A stretch of 8,652 nt of DNA from Oxalobacteraceae bacterium (lineage in GTDB: Bacteria; Pseudomonadota; Gammaproteobacteria; Burkholderiales; Burkholderiaceae_D). A program made the position numbers and the translations under genes. The notes beneath the pieces were generated by a model. It had not been told where the DNA came from. It saw only the letters and a program-made list of their open reading frames with translations, and searched no databases. This document shows, piece after piece, positions 7,501-8,652 of this stretch. The DNA lies in the NCBI GenBank assembly GCA_947446335.1, contig CANFGA010000103.1, forward strand, positions 1-8,652, in the 5' to 3' direction. Position 1 is the stretch's first letter. The number at the start of each line of letters is the position of its first letter.

Positions 7501-8019
7501 AAACAAGCTGGAAATGACCGGTTTGCCGGTCGCGACGACAAGGCGGATATGCTCGAGATTGCCAAACATCGGCAGCGCTGCGCCGAACGCGCTCTTGGTG
7601 TTGACGATCTGCTGGCCGCTGGTATCGCTGACGATGACGGTTCTGCCGCTGTTTCTCGTTTTCAGCACGTTGCTGGCGCGCGCATGGAAGACAGCCCAGT
7701 CCCGGCTGCGCAGAGAGGGCGATGTGGCGAGCATTTCTGCGGCAGCCTGGGCATCTTCCAATTGGTCATCGATCGCCAGCGTGAGTGCGCGCGTGATCTG
7801 GAGCGTTTCTTTCTGGAGATCGGCGCGGCCTTCCTGATACAGATAGAGCACCAGCGTGCCGATGCCGATCGCCGCTGGCAGCAAACAGGCAACGACGACC
7901 CAGATCAGCATGGCGCGCACCGATGGCAACTGTCTGCGCTGGCGCGTTACCTCGCCCGGGGCGGCCAAGCCAGTGCCGAGGTTGTGAAGTTCAGACATTT
8001 CTTTTTGATATTGTTTCAT
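4567..8019 (-). CDS. Membrane hybrid sensor histidine kinase (Cache-like, 3 PAS, HisKA, HATPase, receiver), 1150 aa
   Basis: Inner-membrane sensor kinase. Start 8019 (MKQYQKEMSEL) is chosen for a weak GAGA about 9-12 bases upstream; ATGs at 8064 and 7998 are in frame and possible. TM1 about 37-60; periplasmic domain 61-301 resembles a double Cache ligand sensor; TM2 about 303-326; a HAMP-like linker to about 385. Three PAS domains follow at about 395-508, 517-625 and 632-751, two ending in DIT and one in DIS. HisKA carries His772 in LAHDFNNMLG. HATPase shows the N box (LLNLVINARDAM, N883 and N887), Asp928 in VTDNGSGM, and GRGTGLGLA at 952-960. The C-terminal receiver (about 1024-1142) has IIMPGMDG after Asp1079, Ser1107 and Lys1127. 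There is no HPt domain. Autophosphorylation at His772 should feed its own receiver and probably the receiver of the RocR-like enzyme encoded next. The signal is unknown. Confidence 0.95.
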   Translation of the reverse strand: MKQYQKEMSELHNLGTGLAAPGEVTRQRRQLPSVRAMLIWVVVACLLPAAIGIGTLVLYLYQEGRADLQKETLQITRALTLAIDDQLEDAQAAAEMLATSPSLRSRDWAVFHARASNVLKTRNSGRTVIVSDTSGQQIVNTKSAFGAALPMFGNLEHIRLVVATGKPVISSLFFSALTGRHVISVSVPAFTDGKVSHVVSVGIPSQQLNQVLTNQQLPPQWMAAIVDDSGTIVARTHKPEQFVGTKATKTFIERMHAPASEGIFELTTIEGIPSLTLYSNSVLSGWTVVTFIPSISLEAQLMRTLAFFGLGIAVLFSAGIALAWFVGGRIARSVQALKVYAGAMGTGQLPHISKVHFHEAGDVAQAMILSAGALIQRTQALQISLTSLKASEENYRILVEGSPDSILLHQDGEILYVNPAFIKFAGDRSEQEWIGKPIMDSIDPAFHQAVLERMALLANFDVRAVLPIGQITCVKLDGMSFQAEIQSVPVDYQGKRAVHTTLRDITARLQAEEERSRFFVLSQDMLCTIGFNGTIRDVNPAGIEMLGYAKAQLLGMPYIELIHPDDLQASLAAASAVSGGKALILFENRYRCQDGSYRWLQWSATPSIANQLMYCVARDITERKQAETERLAEALFHRQLLDQLPIGVAVRNVEGNFIDVNPAFAEILGLPREQILGMSNAQATAAEHKGQDAEQTEILHRTGHYGPYEKEYLRQDGCRIPVRVRGQHVARNGETLILSVAEDISDKRKAEFHLAQAQKMDAIGQLTGGLAHDFNNMLGVIIGNLDLLAYDLADEFAGNSAAKSRVDTALMAALRGADLTRALLSVARAQSVVAEPVDLALRLNELLPLLRHTAGPNIEVSMALATGQVVQIDSGGLSGTLLNLVINARDAMPGGGLLTLSTRAHTVATSDGIVTLAPGQYAALSVTDNGSGMNVEVMANAMLPFFTTKERGRGTGLGLAMAHGFVKQCGGEMLLYSEVGRGTTVTLILPLALPLAEASVADAGPNSDSGPDSVHGALLARPAERILVVDDEIELLAVTASWLKLLGYEVTPCTSAASALAALGDAIATGRPYALLVSDIIMPGMDGFALAHAARVRQPGLALLYVSGFADVADRGRERPLGEILEKPFRQGTLAALVRSTLDRQIDGTG

Positions 8020-8170
8020 GAAATTGTCTCGTGTTCCGATGTCAGATGCGCCCATGTACTGCATGCGGCGATAACAGATCCGGCCTGCCGAAAAAATGTC
8101 GACTGTTGCACCAGCGCGCTGCCTGGCTGGCTGGCGCGATCATGTTGTCATGCCATTCGGTTGCCATGGA

Positions 8171-8201
8171 ATGATAAAGGAAAAATATTTCTAAAAGTAA
8201 A
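8171..8201 (-). promoter_or_regulatory. Weak candidate promoter for the kinase-phosphodiesterase operon
   Basis: In the AT-rich tract the minus strand has TTTACT (8201-8196, four of six to -35) and TATCAT (8176-8171, five of six to -10) with a long 19-bp spacer. A second -10-like TATGAT lies at 8227-8222 without a good -35. Base composition supports a promoter here more than either exact assignment does. Confidence 0.3.
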
Positions 8202-8288
8202 TAAATTGGTATGCCGCATGCATCATAATCTATCCAAAAATAACATGTTCGGATGTTGCGTGCTGTACTCGATGGGATGACTCGCAAA

Positions 8289-8315
8289 GGCAGGCCGCAG
8301 CACGCCGGGCCTGCC
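8289..8315 (-). terminator. Possible terminator hairpin downstream of the AtzH-like gene
   Basis: A perfect 8-bp stem GGCAGGCC/GGCCTGCC (8289-8296 and 8308-8315) encloses an 11-nt loop. On the minus strand it is followed by only three T residues, so it would be a weak intrinsic terminator. It lies nearly 300 bp after the stop at 8601. Confidence 0.3.
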
Positions 8316-8440
8316 ATGTGGCTGAAAATTGTTGTTTTATGGAAACAAATGGTGTGGAAGTTTGAGGTGCCGGCGACTCTGGGGCGGGTGCCGGACAGGT
8401 TCTGCCCGGGATGATGTCATCAAGCGGCGCGAGCAGAAAT

Positions 8441-8455
8441 CGGCATCACATGCCG
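8441..8455 (-). terminator. Small hairpin, second candidate terminator
   Basis: A perfect 6-bp stem CGGCAT/ATGCCG with a 3-nt loop, followed on the minus strand by ATTTCTG. It is about 145 bp after the partial gene's stop. The U-tract is short, so this is only a possible terminator or processing site. Confidence 0.25.
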
Positions 8456-8596
8456 GGATGGTCGATTTCAAACGCGAGCCGTCACAGCCAGTTGCGATCG
8501 TCGGGCCGCGGTATCGGTCGGTGCCGATGCCATGCAGGTTGGCGCATTGTCAACCCAGGATCAGCAACAGGCATGGCGCGGTACGAAATGCTGGCG

Positions 8597-8624
8597 CATG
8601 TCAAGCTTCGATCAAGCTGACATG
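8597..8624. repeat. Imperfect inverted repeat across the stop codon of the partial gene
   Basis: CATGTCAAGCTT (8597-8608) and AAGCTGACATG (8614-8624) form an 11-bp stem with one bulged base and a CGATC loop. It overlaps the last codons and TGA (8601-8603) of the AtzH-like gene. No U-run follows on the minus strand. It may be a 3'-end stabilising structure or chance in coding sequence. Confidence 0.4.
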
Positions 8625-8652
8625 GGCCGCGACCACGCGCCAGCCTTGTTCC
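8601..8652 (-). CDS. C-terminal end of a probable AtzH-like (DUF3225, NTF2-fold) protein, cut by window edge
   Basis: On the minus strand from 8651 the frame reads EQGWRVVAAHVSLIEA followed by TGA at 8603-8601. The GWRVVAAHVS stretch strongly resembles the final beta strand of AtzH-like/DUF3225 small NTF2-fold proteins, which are often encoded with amidase or urea/allophanate-type hydrolases. Only 16 residues are visible, so the call rests on this motif from memory. It is not evidently connected with the signalling genes: about 580 bp separate it from the kinase gene. The alternative is another SnoaL/NTF2-like family protein with the same C-terminal pattern. Confidence 0.6.
   Translation of the reverse strand, partial: EQGWRVVAAHVSLIEA

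Larger units (their letters stand above)
8020..8600. other. About 580 bp without a convincing gene, upstream of the kinase
   Basis: No frame on either strand reads like a conserved protein. The short open frames present (8042-8317 minus, 8411-8620 plus) have no ribosome binding site or recognisable content. The GC-rich part (8280-8600) has small hairpins and an 8-bp direct repeat GGTGCCGG 21 bp apart (8366-8373, 8387-8394). The AT-rich part (about 8165-8250) is the likeliest promoter zone for the kinase gene, leaving a leader of roughly 145 nt or more. Confidence 0.5.

Noticed and set aside
7252..8280. 342-codon open frame on the plus strand
   Set aside because: Mostly antisense to the kinase N-terminus, with shadow-like composition.
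8042..8317. 91-codon minus-strand open frame before the kinase
   Set aside because: It crosses the AT-rich tract, lacks a ribosome binding site and shows no recognisable protein pattern.

Overview
The window looks like a chromosomal signalling locus from a GC-rich betaproteobacterium. Burkholderiales, possibly an Oxalobacteraceae-type genome, is an inference from protein style and codon use, not a database match. Every gene I can support lies on the minus strand, so the locus is read from high to low coordinates.

Layout in transcription order. At 8652-8601 are the last 16 codons of a gene whose end resembles the AtzH-like (DUF3225) family. About 580 bases without a convincing gene follow (8600-8020), holding small hairpins and an AT-rich tract that probably carries a promoter. 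At 8019-4567 is a 1150-residue membrane hybrid histidine kinase (Cache-like periplasmic sensor, three PAS domains, HisKA, HATPase, C-terminal receiver). At 4484-3279 is a 401-residue receiver-EAL protein that is nearly residue-for-residue collinear with the c-di-GMP phosphodiesterase RocR. A regulatory region of about 500 bases follows (3278-2773). It has a strong sigma70-type promoter whose -10 lies in a perfect 14-bp palindrome, and then an RNA leader that carries a clear GEMM-I (c-di-GMP class I family) riboswitch. At 2772-1168 is a methyl-accepting chemotaxis protein. Overlapping its stop codon (ATGA) begins a MASE1-CHASE membrane sensor protein that runs off the window at base 1, before its output domain.

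How the parts may work together. The hybrid kinase probably phosphorylates the receiver of the RocR-like enzyme, so an external signal would alter c-di-GMP breakdown. The next transcript starts with an aptamer that senses a cyclic dinucleotide and controls a chemoreceptor plus a MASE1-CHASE protein, a type that usually ends in GGDEF, GGDEF-EAL or kinase modules. This arrangement suggests a local second-messenger circuit: enzyme, RNA sensor, and motility or second-messenger outputs side by side. The most unusual detail is that my alignment puts A, not G, at aptamer position 20, in an A-U-A context. That recalls the GEMM-Ib variants of Geobacter that bind 3',3'-cGAMP. The coupling and the ligand are inferences; the aptamer core is directly visible.
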